DNA of 64,000 nucleotides from Microbacterium aurugineum (GCF_023101205.1 NZ_CP078078.1:2046001-2110000); one strand, 5' to 3'; shown: positions 23,924-32,538, numbered from the stretch's first letter. Notes: generated by a model not told the origin, from the letters alone. Program-made: numbers and translations.

Positions 23924-25962
23924 CGAAACGGTGGCTCATGCTGACCGGACTCGTGCTGGCGATCGTCACAGGGGCACTCGCCCCGTCGGCTGCGTCCGCC
24001 ACCGATCCGATCACGCTCGACGCCGGGTTCGTCACGGACCAGGCCGGCGTGCTCAGCGCCGACGAAGAGGCGACGGTCGAGGCCCGGCTCCAGGAACTGA
24101 GCGAGAACTCGAACTCCGACCTGTTCGTCGTGCTCGTCGACGAGTTCACCAACCCCACAGACGATGCGCAGTGGGCAGACACCGTCGCCGAGGCCAACAA
24201 CCTCGGCACCGAGCAGTATCTCCTCGCCATCGCCGTCGACGGCCGCAGCCTCTACATCTCCGCGGCAGCCGACGGACCGCTGAGCTTCGGCCAGCTCGAC
24301 AGCATCGAAGACAAGATGGTCCCGTTCGCCGCCGACGGCGACTGGATGGGGGCGATCACCCTCGCCGCCGATGAGATACAGGGAGACGGAGGTGCCGGAG
24401 CGCTCCGCATCGGCGTGATCGTCGTCGCCGTCGTCGTGCTTGCCCTGCTCGTCTGGCTCGTCGTCGCGCTGGTGCGCCGTGCGCGCCGAAGGGCCGAGAT
24501 CCGCGAACGCGGCGCGATGCCGGAGACTCCCGATCCTGCCGACCCGTTCTCCACGCTCACCGATCAGCAGGTCGAGACGCAGGCCGCGCTCGCCCTCGTT
24601 CAGGCCGACGACGCCATCACCTCGAGCAGAGAAGAGCTCGGCTTCGCGGTCGCGCAGTTCGGGGAGGGCGCCACGGAGGAGTTCACCCGGGTGGTCGACG
24701 CCGCCAAGGCCAAGATCGCCGAGGCATTCGACCTGAAGCAGAAGCTCGACGACGAGATCGAGGACACGATCCACGATCGCCGCGCCTGGCACATCCGCAT
24801 CATCCGGATCGCCGAGGAGATCGACGATGTGCTCGATGACAACACCGAAGCGTTCGACGCGCTCCGCAAGCTCGAGCAGAACGCCCCGCAGGAACTCGAG
24901 AGGGTCCGCGGCGAACGCGCGGCTCTGACCCCCGCACTCGCTGCCGCCGCACCCGCGCTCGCGGCGCTGGCAGAGACCTACGACGCGGATGTGCTCCGCA
25001 CGATCGCCGACAACCCGGCCCAGGCGCAGGAGCGCGCCGAGCTGGCGGATCGATCGATCGACGCCGCCGCACAGGCGATCGCGGCGGGCAGATCCGGTGA
25101 AGCAGCCTTCGCGATCCGCACGGCCGAGCAATCCGTGGCGCAGGCGGCGCAGCTCACCCAGGCGGTGACGGCCCTCGGATCCGAACTGTCCGCACTCGAG
25201 ACGAAGTCGCGTGCTCTGGTGGCCGAGCTGCAGGGGGACCTCGTCGCCGCCCGGCAGCTGCCCGACGCGGACGGAGCGATCGCCGCCGCGACCTCGGCGA
25301 CCGCAGAGCAGTTGCAGCGCGCACAGGTCGACCTCGCCGGGTCCGCCCGCAACCCGCAGCGAGTGCTGGAGGCGCTCACCGCCGCGAACGCCCAGATCGA
25401 CGGCGCCATCGCTCAAGGGCGGGAAAGCGTCGAACGCGCGCGCCGCGTGCAGCAGATGCTCGAGCAGACCCTCGCACAGGCGACCTCCGAGATCCGCGCG
25501 ACTCGGGATTTCATCGAGACCCGTCGCGGCACCGTGGGCTCCACCGCCCGCACACGGCTCGCGAACGCGGAGGCGAGCCTGACGCACGCTCTGAGTCTGC
25601 GGGCCACCGAGCCGGATGCCGCACTGGCCGAGGCCAATCGTGCCCTCTCCCTCGCCCGAGAGGCGACGGCGGCCGCACAGTCGGACGTCCAGGCATACGC
25701 CCCTTCCTCCGACCAGGGCGGCTTCGGTGGCCTCTTCGGAGGCTCCGGATCGGCGGGCGGCGGCTCGGGCATCGGCGGCGACATCCTCGGCGGCATCATC
25801 GGCGGCCTGATCGCCGGCGGGGGCGGCCGATCCACGAGCCGCGGCAGCCGCAGTGGTTGGCGCTCCTCCGGGGGCGGCGGTTTCCGCAGCTCCGGCTTCG
25901 GCGGCGGCGGGGGTTCCCGCGGCGGCGGCCGTAGCGGCCGATCCGGAGGTAGACGCTTCTGA
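23920..25962 (+). CDS. Secreted/membrane TPM-domain protein with long coiled coil and Gly-rich tail
   Basis: This 680-residue protein has a signal peptide or first membrane helix (about 6-27, ending SAASA), a TPM domain (about 35-155: FVTDQAGVLSADEEATVEAR and a conserved YLLAIAVDGRSLYIS). A transmembrane helix follows (about 165-187). A long Ala/Glu-rich coiled-coil region (about 215-600) leads to a Gly/Ser/Arg-rich tail. TPM domains are linked to photosystem II repair and, in bacteria, to envelope proteins. The coiled coil would be cytoplasmic, next to the product of the PspA gene 58 bases downstream. The ATG has GGAGGGAA upstream. Confidence 0.8.
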   Translation: MTKRWLMLTGLVLAIVTGALAPSAASATDPITLDAGFVTDQAGVLSADEEATVEARLQELSENSNSDLFVVLVDEFTNPTDDAQWADTVAEANNLGTEQYLLAIAVDGRSLYISAAADGPLSFGQLDSIEDKMVPFAADGDWMGAITLAADEIQGDGGAGALRIGVIVVAVVVLALLVWLVVALVRRARRRAEIRERGAMPETPDPADPFSTLTDQQVETQAALALVQADDAITSSREELGFAVAQFGEGATEEFTRVVDAAKAKIAEAFDLKQKLDDEIEDTIHDRRAWHIRIIRIAEEIDDVLDDNTEAFDALRKLEQNAPQELERVRGERAALTPALAAAAPALAALAETYDADVLRTIADNPAQAQERAELADRSIDAAAQAIAAGRSGEAAFAIRTAEQSVAQAAQLTQAVTALGSELSALETKSRALVAELQGDLVAARQLPDADGAIAAATSATAEQLQRAQVDLAGSARNPQRVLEALTAANAQIDGAIAQGRESVERARRVQQMLEQTLAQATSEIRATRDFIETRRGTVGSTARTRLANAEASLTHALSLRATEPDAALAEANRALSLAREATAAAQSDVQAYAPSSDQGGFGGLFGGSGSAGGGSGIGGDILGGIIGGLIAGGGGRSTSRGSRSGWRSSGGGGFRSSGFGGGGGSRGGGRSGRSGGRRF

Positions 25963-26020
25963 TCCGCCACACAGATTCTTACGCCAAGCTCTCGAAGACG
26001 CCCTCTGAAAGGAACCACGC

Positions 26021-26764
26021 ATGACCAAGCAGTCCATCTTCGGACGTATCTCGACCCTCGTCCGCGCGAACATCAACTCTCTGCTGGACTCTGCGGAAGA
26101 CCCGCAGAAGATGATCGATCAGCTCGTCCGCGACTACACGAACAGCATCGCCGACGCCGAGTCCGCGATCGCGGAGACCATCGGCAACCTGCGCCTGCTG
26201 GAACGCGACCACGAAGAGGACGTCCAGGCGGCCACCGAATGGGGCAACAAGGCTCTGGCCGCCAGCCGCAAGGCCGACGAGATGCGCGCCAGCGGTGATG
26301 CCGCCGACGCCGACAAGTTCGACAACCTCGCCAAGATCGCGCTCCAGCGTCAGATCAGCGCGGAGCGCGAGGCCACCGGCGCCGAGCCGCAGATCGCCGC
26401 GCAGACCGAGATCGTCGACAAGCTCAAGAGCGGCCTGAACGGCATGAAGGACAAGCTCGTCGAGCTCAAGAACAAGCGCAGCGAACTGCTCGCCCGCGCC
26501 AAGGTCGCCGAGGCGCAGACCAAGGTGCAGGACGCGGTCGGCTCGATCAACGTGCTCGACCCCACCAGCGAGCTGGGCCGGTTCGAGGACAAGGTCCGCC
26601 GTCAGGAGGCTCTCGCGCAGGGCAAGATCGAACTTGCTGCGTCCAGCCTCGACGCGCAGTTCGAGAGCCTGGAAGACCTCGGCGAGCTCACCGAGGTCGA
26701 GGCTCGTCTCGCCGAGCTCAAGGCCGGTGGCAGCGCCCCCCGTCAGGCCCTCGAAGGCTCCTGA
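26021..26764 (+). CDS. PspA/IM30 family protein
   Basis: This 247-residue almost fully helical protein is a PspA/Vipp1-type ESCRT-III-like membrane-remodelling protein. It begins FGRISTLVRANINSLLDSAE followed by DPQKMIDQLVRD, the canonical N terminus, and continues as coiled coil. GAAAGGAACC precedes the ATG. Members stabilise the inner membrane under envelope stress. It follows the TPM-domain gene, a pairing seen in other actinobacteria as far as I recall, so the two probably act together at the membrane. A strong stem-loop ends the unit. Confidence 0.88.
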   Translation: MTKQSIFGRISTLVRANINSLLDSAEDPQKMIDQLVRDYTNSIADAESAIAETIGNLRLLERDHEEDVQAATEWGNKALAASRKADEMRASGDAADADKFDNLAKIALQRQISAEREATGAEPQIAAQTEIVDKLKSGLNGMKDKLVELKNKRSELLARAKVAEAQTKVQDAVGSINVLDPTSELGRFEDKVRRQEALAQGKIELAASSLDAQFESLEDLGELTEVEARLAELKAGGSAPRQALEGS

Positions 26765-26772
26765 CACGACCA

Positions 26773-26807
26773 GCGGATGCCCCGGACCTCGTGTTCGGGG
26801 CATCCGC
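26773..26807 (+). terminator. Stem-loop after pspA-like gene
   Basis: GCGGATGCCCC (26773-26783) pairs with GGGGCATCCGC (26797-26807), an 11-bp perfect stem with a 13-base loop, 8 bases after the stop. Only a weak T-containing stretch follows. Confidence 0.6.
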
Positions 26808-26827
26808 GTTCTCCCTCGGAGGCACCC

Positions 26828-27631
26828 ATGGTGCGATTCCTGGTCATCCCGCAGTGGCAGGGCTCACCCGCGCCACGGGCGATGCTCCTCGTCGACGGCG
26901 CGTCCGCGATCGCCGGCGATCTGCCCCGCGCGGCCACAACGGTGTTGGACGTGCCGGTCGAGGCCGGTGAAGCGCTCGGCACGGGCGTCCGCCGTCTGAG
27001 TGCGCTGCTCCGGACCCGAGAGCTCGTGCACGGTCATATCGACGCCGACACCGTGGTGATCGGCGGCGACTGCAGCGTCACCGTCGCCGCCCTCGATGCA
27101 CTCCCGGGCGGCACCGAGGATCTCGCCGTCGTGTGGTGCGACGCACACGCAGATCTGCACACCCCCGAGACGTCGCCTTCGGGCGCCTTCTCCGGCATGG
27201 CACTGCGCGCGTTGCTCGGCGAGGGCGAGGAGCAACTGGCGCTCTCCCCCGCAATCCCTGCCGACCGCGTCGTGACCGTCGGCATGCGTACCCTCGATGA
27301 CGCGGAGATCGCACCGCTCGCGCCGCTGACGAATCTCTCGGTCGCCGATCTCGAGCGCCCGGAGGCTCTGCTCGATGCGGTGCGTTCGACGGGCGCCTCA
27401 CGCGTGTGGGTTCACATCGACGTCGATGTGCTCGATCCCTCGGACTTCGCGGGTGTGTCGTCGTCCGTGCCGTTCGGCCTCTCCCCCGCCGCACTCAGCA
27501 CCGCCGTCCGAACCCTGCGCGGAGAGATCCCGCTCGCCGGAGCCACCATCGCCGGATTCGCTCCGCGGTCCCCGGCCGACGCCGTCGATGATCTCGGCGC
27601 GCTGCTGCGACTGATCGGAGCGGTGGCATGA
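26828..27631 (+). CDS. Arginase/agmatinase-family hydrolase
   Basis: This 267-residue ureohydrolase-fold protein keeps the Mn-binding motifs: GGDCSVT (about residue 80), VVWCDAHADLHTPE (about 103-116, DxHxD) and VWVHIDVDVLDPSDF (about 198-212, DxDxxDP). It therefore probably hydrolyses a guanidino or related C-N bond. It is short for classical arginases (about 300 residues), so the substrate is open. The ATG is preceded by GGAGG. The next gene starts four bases before its stop codon ends, implying co-transcription. Confidence 0.82.
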   Translation: MVRFLVIPQWQGSPAPRAMLLVDGASAIAGDLPRAATTVLDVPVEAGEALGTGVRRLSALLRTRELVHGHIDADTVVIGGDCSVTVAALDALPGGTEDLAVVWCDAHADLHTPETSPSGAFSGMALRALLGEGEEQLALSPAIPADRVVTVGMRTLDDAEIAPLAPLTNLSVADLERPEALLDAVRSTGASRVWVHIDVDVLDPSDFAGVSSSVPFGLSPAALSTAVRTLRGEIPLAGATIAGFAPRSPADAVDDLGALLRLIGAVA

Positions 27632-28071
27632 CGCCGGACTCGGAGTGGCGCGCAACGGCCGACGAGGTGCTCGCGCGCGGGCGCCGCTTCGACAGACGGA
27701 TCCCCTCCTTCCTGCTGCGCTCCCCGATCAGCCGACTCGGCTACGCGTGGGGCACCTCCGTGGGCTGGATGTGGGGCGCGCTGTGGAGCACCGGCCCGGT
27801 GGAGAGACGCTCCGGGCTCTGGGTCTTCCGGGGCATGCCGAAATGGACCTTTCGCCGCGGCGGGGTCTGCGTCGGAGGCTGCTTCCTGACCGGTGACGCG
27901 CGTCCGACCGAAGCCGTGCTGCGCCACGAGGCCGTGCACAAGGCCCAGTGGCTCCGCTACGGCTTCCTGATGCCCGTGCTCTACCTGTTCGCCGGGCGCG
28001 ACCCGTTGCGCAACCGCTTCGAGATCGAAGCGGGGCTCGAAGACGGGAACTACGTGCGGCGCACCCGCTGA
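27628..28071 (+). CDS. Small HExxH-containing protein of unknown function
   Basis: This 147-residue protein has an N-terminal helical region, a Trp-rich stretch GYAWGTSVGWMWGALWS, a two-Cys segment (GGVCVGGCFLTGD) and then AVLRHEAVHKAQWLRYGFLM. The HEAVH sequence fits the zinc metallopeptidase HExxH motif, and the later FEIEAGLEDG could provide a third ligand. The surrounding pattern (HE..H..QW) recalls DUF4157-like putative peptidases. I do not recognise a characterised homologue. It overlaps the arginase gene (ATGA). Confidence 0.6.
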   Translation: MTPDSEWRATADEVLARGRRFDRRIPSFLLRSPISRLGYAWGTSVGWMWGALWSTGPVERRSGLWVFRGMPKWTFRRGGVCVGGCFLTGDARPTEAVLRHEAVHKAQWLRYGFLMPVLYLFAGRDPLRNRFEIEAGLEDGNYVRRTR

Positions 28072-28087
28072 GAGCTACGCCTCAGCG
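28066..28087. terminator. Small stem-loop spanning two convergent stop codons
   Basis: CGCTGAG (28066-28072) pairs with CTCAGCG (28081-28087) around an 8-base loop. The stop of the plus-strand gene and that of the minus-strand SIP gene lie in the two arms. Confidence 0.35.
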
Positions 28088-28552
28088 CTGCGCGGGCAGC
28101 AGGCCGAAACGCTCGGGCGTGCGGATCTGTGCCGGGGAGATCGCCAGGGAGCCGGTGAGGTGCTCGACGATGTCGGCCGTCCCCAGGTAGCCACCCAGAA
28201 GCGTGACGTGCGTCTCGATCTCGTCGTCGCACATCATCTCATCGGCCCACGCGCAGGTCGCCCGCGCCAGAGCCTGTCCCGGCGCGCAGGAGCGACCGCT
28301 GCCGGGCGCACCGGTGCGCTGCTCGCGCGCGAGCCAGGTCACCGTCATACGGCCCGGGGCGTCGATCACGCCGATGTCCGCGGCCTCGGGCACCTCGATG
28401 AAGATCCGCCCGGAAGCACACAGCGGCAGCGTGGTCAGGAACACCTCGAGCTCGGCGAGCGACTGCTCGTCGGCCGTGACCAGGTGGTGCGCGCGCTGAC
28501 GTGCGGCGCGACGTTCCGCGCGCGTGCTGCGAGTCTCGAGCGAGGTGTTCAT
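28082..28552 (-). CDS. Siderophore-interacting protein (SIP domain only)
   Basis: This 156-residue protein corresponds to the C-terminal, NAD(P)H-binding SIP domain of siderophore-interacting flavoproteins: HHLVTADEQSLAELEVFL and later HVTLLGGYLGTADIVEHLTG, both characteristic. The FAD-binding half found in full-length SIPs (about 250-280 residues) is absent, so it is either a stand-alone subfamily or needs a partner. Two Cys-containing stretches (TLPLCAS and GRSCAPG) are present. An iron box overlaps its promoter, in keeping with ferric-siderophore reduction under iron limitation. Confidence 0.75.
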   Translation of the reverse strand: MNTSLETRSTRAERRAARQRAHHLVTADEQSLAELEVFLTTLPLCASGRIFIEVPEAADIGVIDAPGRMTVTWLAREQRTGAPGSGRSCAPGQALARATCAWADEMMCDDEIETHVTLLGGYLGTADIVEHLTGSLAISPAQIRTPERFGLLPAQR

Positions 28553-28561
28553 GATGACTTC

Positions 28562-28594
28562 ATCGTACACCAAGTGAAGGCTTGCCTAACCTTG
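28562..28594 (-). promoter_or_regulatory. IdeR/DtxR-type iron box and promoter of the SIP gene
   Basis: On the minus strand CAAGGTTAGGCAAGCCTTC (28594-28576) matches the DtxR/IdeR consensus at 14 of 19 positions by my count. It overlaps the -35 region of a promoter with -10 TACGAT (28567-28562). Iron-loaded repressor would block transcription. Confidence 0.6.
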
Positions 28595-28623
28595 CTCCTG
28601 CTGTGAGAAAGCGTGCGCACGCA

Positions 28624-29337
28624 CTACTCGCCCGGCTCGACGAGCGCCTGCGTCAGCGCCGCGAGCTCCCCCTCGGTCATCCCGTTGGCGCGCAGGTACC
28701 CGGAGACGGAACCCCAGCGCTCATCCACCTGCTCGAGAAGACGTCGCATCACCGGCGCAGGCGACTGCGTCGCGAGCGCGACGGCATGCACGGCGTCCGG
28801 GTGCTGAGACCGCAGGTACTCGGCGATGCGCCGCGTGCGCTGGGCGGGAAGCTGCGATTCGGTGAGCGCGTAGTCGGCGATCACGGCCTCCCTCTCGGCA
28901 CCGACGGCGGAGAGCGCCAGAGCCACGGTCACCCCGGTGCGATCCTTGCCGACGGTGCAGTGCACGAGGGTGCGCTCGCCCGCGGCGATGATGCGGAGGG
29001 CCTCCACCAGTCGATCGCCGCTCTCCTCGAGGAGGTGCAGGTACAGCCCCTCGAGGCTGATGTCGGTTTCGAAGAACGACCGCACCGACCCCAGGAACAG
29101 GGGAAGGTGCGTGGTCTCCGGCCCGTCGATCTCCGTCGGCTCCGCCGCGACCTCCTCGCCGTCTCGAAGGTCGACGATGCGCTGCACGTGCTCACGGAGG
29201 AGGGCCGCCCCGGCGGGGGTCGCACCGGACAGCTGCCCCGCCCGCAGGAGGACACCGGCGCGGATGCGACCACCTGCTGCCGGGATGCCGCCGACGTCGC
29301 GAATGTTCGCCACCCCATCGACGCGGAGAACGGTCAT
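28624..29337 (-). CDS. Tyrosine/lipid phosphatase (PTP-like, MptpB/IphP type)
   Basis: This 237-residue protein contains the P-loop VHCTVGKDRTGVTVALAL (CxxxxxR, with Cys near residue 122) and an upstream IVDLRDGEE loop. Together with NIRDVGGIPAAGGRIRAGVLLRAGQL at the N terminus, this marks the atypical tyrosine/phosphoinositide phosphatase group (IphP, M. tuberculosis PtpB). It dephosphorylates phosphotyrosine or phosphoinositides in homologues. Its ATG overlaps the stop of the AhpD-like gene (ATGA), so they form a two-gene operon. Confidence 0.85.
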   Translation of the reverse strand: MTVLRVDGVANIRDVGGIPAAGGRIRAGVLLRAGQLSGATPAGAALLREHVQRIVDLRDGEEVAAEPTEIDGPETTHLPLFLGSVRSFFETDISLEGLYLHLLEESGDRLVEALRIIAAGERTLVHCTVGKDRTGVTVALALSAVGAEREAVIADYALTESQLPAQRTRRIAEYLRSQHPDAVHAVALATQSPAPVMRRLLEQVDERWGSVSGYLRANGMTEGELAALTQALVEPGE

Positions 29338-29810
29338 GCCTGCGCCTGCGACGCACGCGGGGGCACCGGGTAGCGGCCGGCGATCACGATGCGGTTGAAC
29401 GCGTTGATGGAAACGCACGCCCAGCTCAGAGCGGCGTATTCCTTCTCGGTGAACACGCTGCCGACGCGGTCGTACACGTCATCCGAGACGCCGTCCTCGG
29501 AGATGAAGGTGAAGGCCTCGGCGAGTTCGAGTGCCGCCCGCTCCCGGTCGCTGAAAACACCGCTCTCGCGCCACGTGGAGATCTGGGTGAGCACATCGGT
29601 GTCGACGCCGGCCGCGACCGCACGGTCGACATGGATCCGTACGCAGTACGCGCAGCCGTTGAGCTGGGAGCAATGGATCATCACGATCTCCTTGAGACGA
29701 TCGTCGATGCCGTTCGCCGCGCAGATCTGGCCCACCGTCTTCGAGAACGCATCGAGCGCCTGGTACGCGGCAGGCTCGGTCTTGGACAGGTGCACACGCG
29801 TCTCACTCAT
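29334..29810 (-). CDS. AhpD-like carboxymuconolactone decarboxylase family protein
   Basis: This 158-residue alpha-helical protein has the AhpD-type redox motif CAYCVRIH with a preceding HCSQLNG (about residue 47-60), as in carboxymuconolactone decarboxylase/AhpD proteins. These give alkylhydroperoxidase-like activity through the CxxC pair. The ATG follows TATCAT by 6 bases and has GGAG in between, so leaderless or very short-leader initiation is likely. It heads the operon with the phosphatase gene. Confidence 0.8.
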   Translation of the reverse strand: MSETRVHLSKTEPAAYQALDAFSKTVGQICAANGIDDRLKEIVMIHCSQLNGCAYCVRIHVDRAVAAGVDTDVLTQISTWRESGVFSDRERAALELAEAFTFISEDGVSDDVYDRVGSVFTEKEYAALSWACVSINAFNRIVIAGRYPVPPRASQAQA

Positions 29811-29868
29811 AACTCCATGATATTCGTCGCGCGTCCGCTGGCCCCCCGCTCGCCCCAAGAGGTCGAAA

Positions 29869-29892
29869 TGCAGACTGCTAATCCTGTCTGCA
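29869..29892. promoter_or_regulatory. Palindrome in AT-rich divergent intergenic region
   Basis: TGCAGAC (29869-29875) and GTCTGCA (29886-29892) form 7-bp inverted arms 10 bases apart, between the divergent AhpD-like and alpha/beta-hydrolase genes. The flanking 100 bases are unusually AT-rich for this genome. It may be an operator of an unlinked regulator. Confidence 0.35.
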
Positions 29893-29981
29893 CTAGAGGC
29901 GCCATAACTACAAGTGAACTCTGGGTTAGATTTAGCTTTTTGCTCTCGCATTTCTCCGTCTCCGGGCGCAGGGAGCAGAAT

Positions 29982-30908
29982 GTGGAGGTGGCGATCGACA
30001 TCAGCGAGTTCAGCTATCTTCCCGCACAGGCCGATGCGCTCGGCGTTCCGCTCCCTCCGGTGGAGCGTGTCGCCCTCCCCCTCGACGATGGGCGCGCGCT
30101 CAGCGCGCTGCGGTTCGGGACCGGCGCGCCTCGGGTCACCCTGCTGCACGGTGCCGGTCTGAACGCGCACACGTGGGACACGACGGTTCTGGCGCTTCAG
30201 GAGCCCGTGCTCGCGATCGACCTCGCCGGACACGGCGACTCCTCCTGGCGTGACGATGCCGACTACACCCCGCGCACGCTCGCCCGAGACATCGCGGCGG
30301 CCTTCGACGCGTGGGCGGTCCCGCCTCAGATCGTCGTCGGCCAGTCCCTCGGCGGACTCACCGGAGCTGCACTCGCCGCCGCGCGCCCGGATCTCGTGTC
30401 CGAGCTCGTCGTCGTCGACATCACCCCGGGCATCGACGTCACCGCCGGTCCGGCCGCACTGCGCGAGTTCTATGCCGGTCCGACCGATTTCGCCTCCCGA
30501 GACGAGCTGGTCGACAAGGCGATGTCGCTCGGTTTCGGGGGCAGTCGCGCCGAGACCGAGCGCGGCGTCTTCCTCAACACCCGCGTACGCGAGGACGGCC
30601 GCGTCGAGTGGAAGCACCACTTCGCGCACCTCGCCGCCCAGGCGCTCGCGGCCCACGATCCGGGCTCGGTGGCCGCGCCGTCCGTGCTGCACGAGACCGG
30701 GTGGGAGGATCTCTCCGCCGTCCGCGCGCCGATCACCCTGGTCCGCGCACAGCGCGGCTTCGTCAGCGAAGCGGACGCCGCCGAGCTGCACCGTCGCGCG
30801 CCCACCGCCCGCCTGGTCACGCTGGACGCGACACACAACGTCCAGGAGACCGCCCCCACTGCCCTCGCCGCCCTCATCGCGTCCCCCGCCGTCTCCCACG
30901 GAATATGA
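29982..30908 (+). CDS. Alpha/beta hydrolase
   Basis: This 308-residue alpha/beta-hydrolase fold protein has oxyanion strand VTLLHGAGLNAHTW, AIDLAGHGDSSW, nucleophile elbow VVGQSLGGLTG (Ser near 118) and a C-terminal DATHNVQETAP holding the catalytic His. A cap insertion separates core strands. Substrate unknown: an esterase, epoxide-hydrolase-like or peptidase-like role is possible. The GTG start has GGGAG a few bases upstream. The same-strand peptide-type ABC transporter operon begins 92 bases downstream, so the hydrolase could act on its cargo. Confidence 0.75.
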   Translation: MEVAIDISEFSYLPAQADALGVPLPPVERVALPLDDGRALSALRFGTGAPRVTLLHGAGLNAHTWDTTVLALQEPVLAIDLAGHGDSSWRDDADYTPRTLARDIAAAFDAWAVPPQIVVGQSLGGLTGAALAAARPDLVSELVVVDITPGIDVTAGPAALREFYAGPTDFASRDELVDKAMSLGFGGSRAETERGVFLNTRVREDGRVEWKHHFAHLAAQALAAHDPGSVAAPSVLHETGWEDLSAVRAPITLVRAQRGFVSEADAAELHRRAPTARLVTLDATHNVQETAPTALAALIASPAVSHGI

Positions 30909-30949
30909 CGCTTCGTTCCATACCCGACCCGCACCATCCCACGCATCTC

Positions 30950-30955
30950 TAGGCT
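30950..30955 (+). promoter_or_regulatory. Candidate -10 for the ABC transporter operon
   Basis: TAGGCT (30950-30955) lies 45 bases before the substrate-binding protein ATG, leaving room for the GAGAGGAAA ribosome binding site. No clear -35 was found. Confidence 0.35.
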
Positions 30956-31000
30956 CGATCAAACGGCACACAGCAATTGCCGCACCGAGAGGAAACGCCC

Positions 31001-32521
31001 ATGTTCCGACGTACCCGACGTCTCTCGCTGATCGCCGCGCTCGCGGCGACCGCCGTCATACTCAGCGCCTGCGCAGGCTCCCCCGAGCCGACCGTCACCA
31101 CGGGCACCGGCACGCCCGACCCCGACGCGACCCTGCACGTCGGCCTGGTCCTCGAGCCGACCAACCTGGACATCCGCCACACCAGTGGCGCCGCGCTCGA
31201 GCAGATCCTCATCGACAACATCTACGAGGGACTGGTCAGCCGGACGCAGGAGAACGAGATCGAGGGGCGTCTCGCCTCGGACTACACCGTGTCCGACGAC
31301 GGCCTCACGTACACTTTCACCCTCAACGAGGGCATCCAGTTCCACGACGGCACGGCGCTCACCTCTGCGGACGTCGTCTCCTCCTACGAGACCGTGCGCA
31401 CCGATGCCACCGTGCAGGGCAACGCCGAGTTCGCGAAGGTCTCCTCGATCACCGCACCCGACGCGACCACGGTGGAGATCGTGCTCACCGAGCCGGACCA
31501 GAACTTCCTGTTCACCCTGACGGGCCCCGCCGGGCTGGTCTTCAAGACCGGGGACACGACCGACCTGAAGTCGGCGGAGAACGGCACCGGTCCCTTCACC
31601 CTGACCCGGTGGAACAAGGGCAGCACCATCACCTTCGCGCGCAATGACGACTATTGGGGCGAGAAGGCAGGCGTCGCTCAGGTCGAGTTCCAGTACATCC
31701 CCGACTTCACCGCCGGTGTGAACGCCGCGCTCGCCGGCGACGTCGACGTGCTCACCGCCGTGGACCCGAACCTCGCCCCGCAGCTTGAGGACTCCGGAGA
31801 GTTCGCTCTCACGAAGGGCCGGACGACCGACAAGGCGACGCTGGCGTTCAACAACCAGAAGGCCCCTCTGGACGATGTCCGGGTGCGCGAGGCGCTGCGA
31901 CTCGCGATCGACCACGACGCGCTCGTCGAAGCCGTCGGCGCGGGAACGACCCTGTACGGTCCCATCCCCGAACTCGACCCGGGCTATGAGGATCTGTCCG
32001 ATGTGATCTCCTACGACCCGGAGAAAGCGAAGTCGCTGCTCGCCGAAGCCGGCCAGGAGGACCTGGAGCTCACCCTCACCATCCCCGCCTTCTACGGGAC
32101 CACGGTGCCGAAGGTGCTGATCTCCGACTTCAAGAAGGTTGGCGTCTCCCTTGAGGTGAACTCGGTGGAGTTCCCGACCTGGCTGGAAGACGTGTACACC
32201 AACCACGACTACGACCTCAGCTTCGTGCTGCACGTCGAGCCGCGCGACTTCGGCAACTTCGCCGACCCGGACTACTACTTCGGCTACGACAACACCGAGG
32301 TGCAGCGTCTGTACGCCGAAGCCCTCGCCGAGGTCGATCCCGACAAGTCCGCCGAGCTGCTCGCGCAGGCCGCGCGCATCGTGTCGGAGGACCACGCCGC
32401 AGACTGGCTGTACAACGGCGAGACCATCACGGCAGTGAGTCCGATCGTCGCAGGCTTCCCGGAGGACTCGATCAACTCGCGCATCGACCTCGCCGGCGTC
32501 ACCGTCTCCACCGACGGGTAA
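31001..32521 (+). CDS. Peptide/nickel-type ABC transporter substrate-binding lipoprotein
   Basis: This 506-residue SBP family 5 (DppA/OppA-like) protein has a lipoprotein signal: basic MFRRTRR, hydrophobic helix and lipobox LSAC with the lipidated Cys at about 24. The mature part contains LDIRHTSGAALEQILIDNIYEGL and FTLNEGIQFHDGTALTSADV, the family signature. Substrate cannot be read from sequence: peptides, nickel chelates, sugars or opines are all possible. GAGAGGAAA precedes the ATG. It opens a five-gene operon with two permeases and two ATPases. Confidence 0.88.
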   Translation: MFRRTRRLSLIAALAATAVILSACAGSPEPTVTTGTGTPDPDATLHVGLVLEPTNLDIRHTSGAALEQILIDNIYEGLVSRTQENEIEGRLASDYTVSDDGLTYTFTLNEGIQFHDGTALTSADVVSSYETVRTDATVQGNAEFAKVSSITAPDATTVEIVLTEPDQNFLFTLTGPAGLVFKTGDTTDLKSAENGTGPFTLTRWNKGSTITFARNDDYWGEKAGVAQVEFQYIPDFTAGVNAALAGDVDVLTAVDPNLAPQLEDSGEFALTKGRTTDKATLAFNNQKAPLDDVRVREALRLAIDHDALVEAVGAGTTLYGPIPELDPGYEDLSDVISYDPEKAKSLLAEAGQEDLELTLTIPAFYGTTVPKVLISDFKKVGVSLEVNSVEFPTWLEDVYTNHDYDLSFVLHVEPRDFGNFADPDYYFGYDNTEVQRLYAEALAEVDPDKSAELLAQAARIVSEDHAADWLYNGETITAVSPIVAGFPEDSINSRIDLAGVTVSTDG

Positions 32522-32538
32522 CGGGCGGCCACCCCTCC

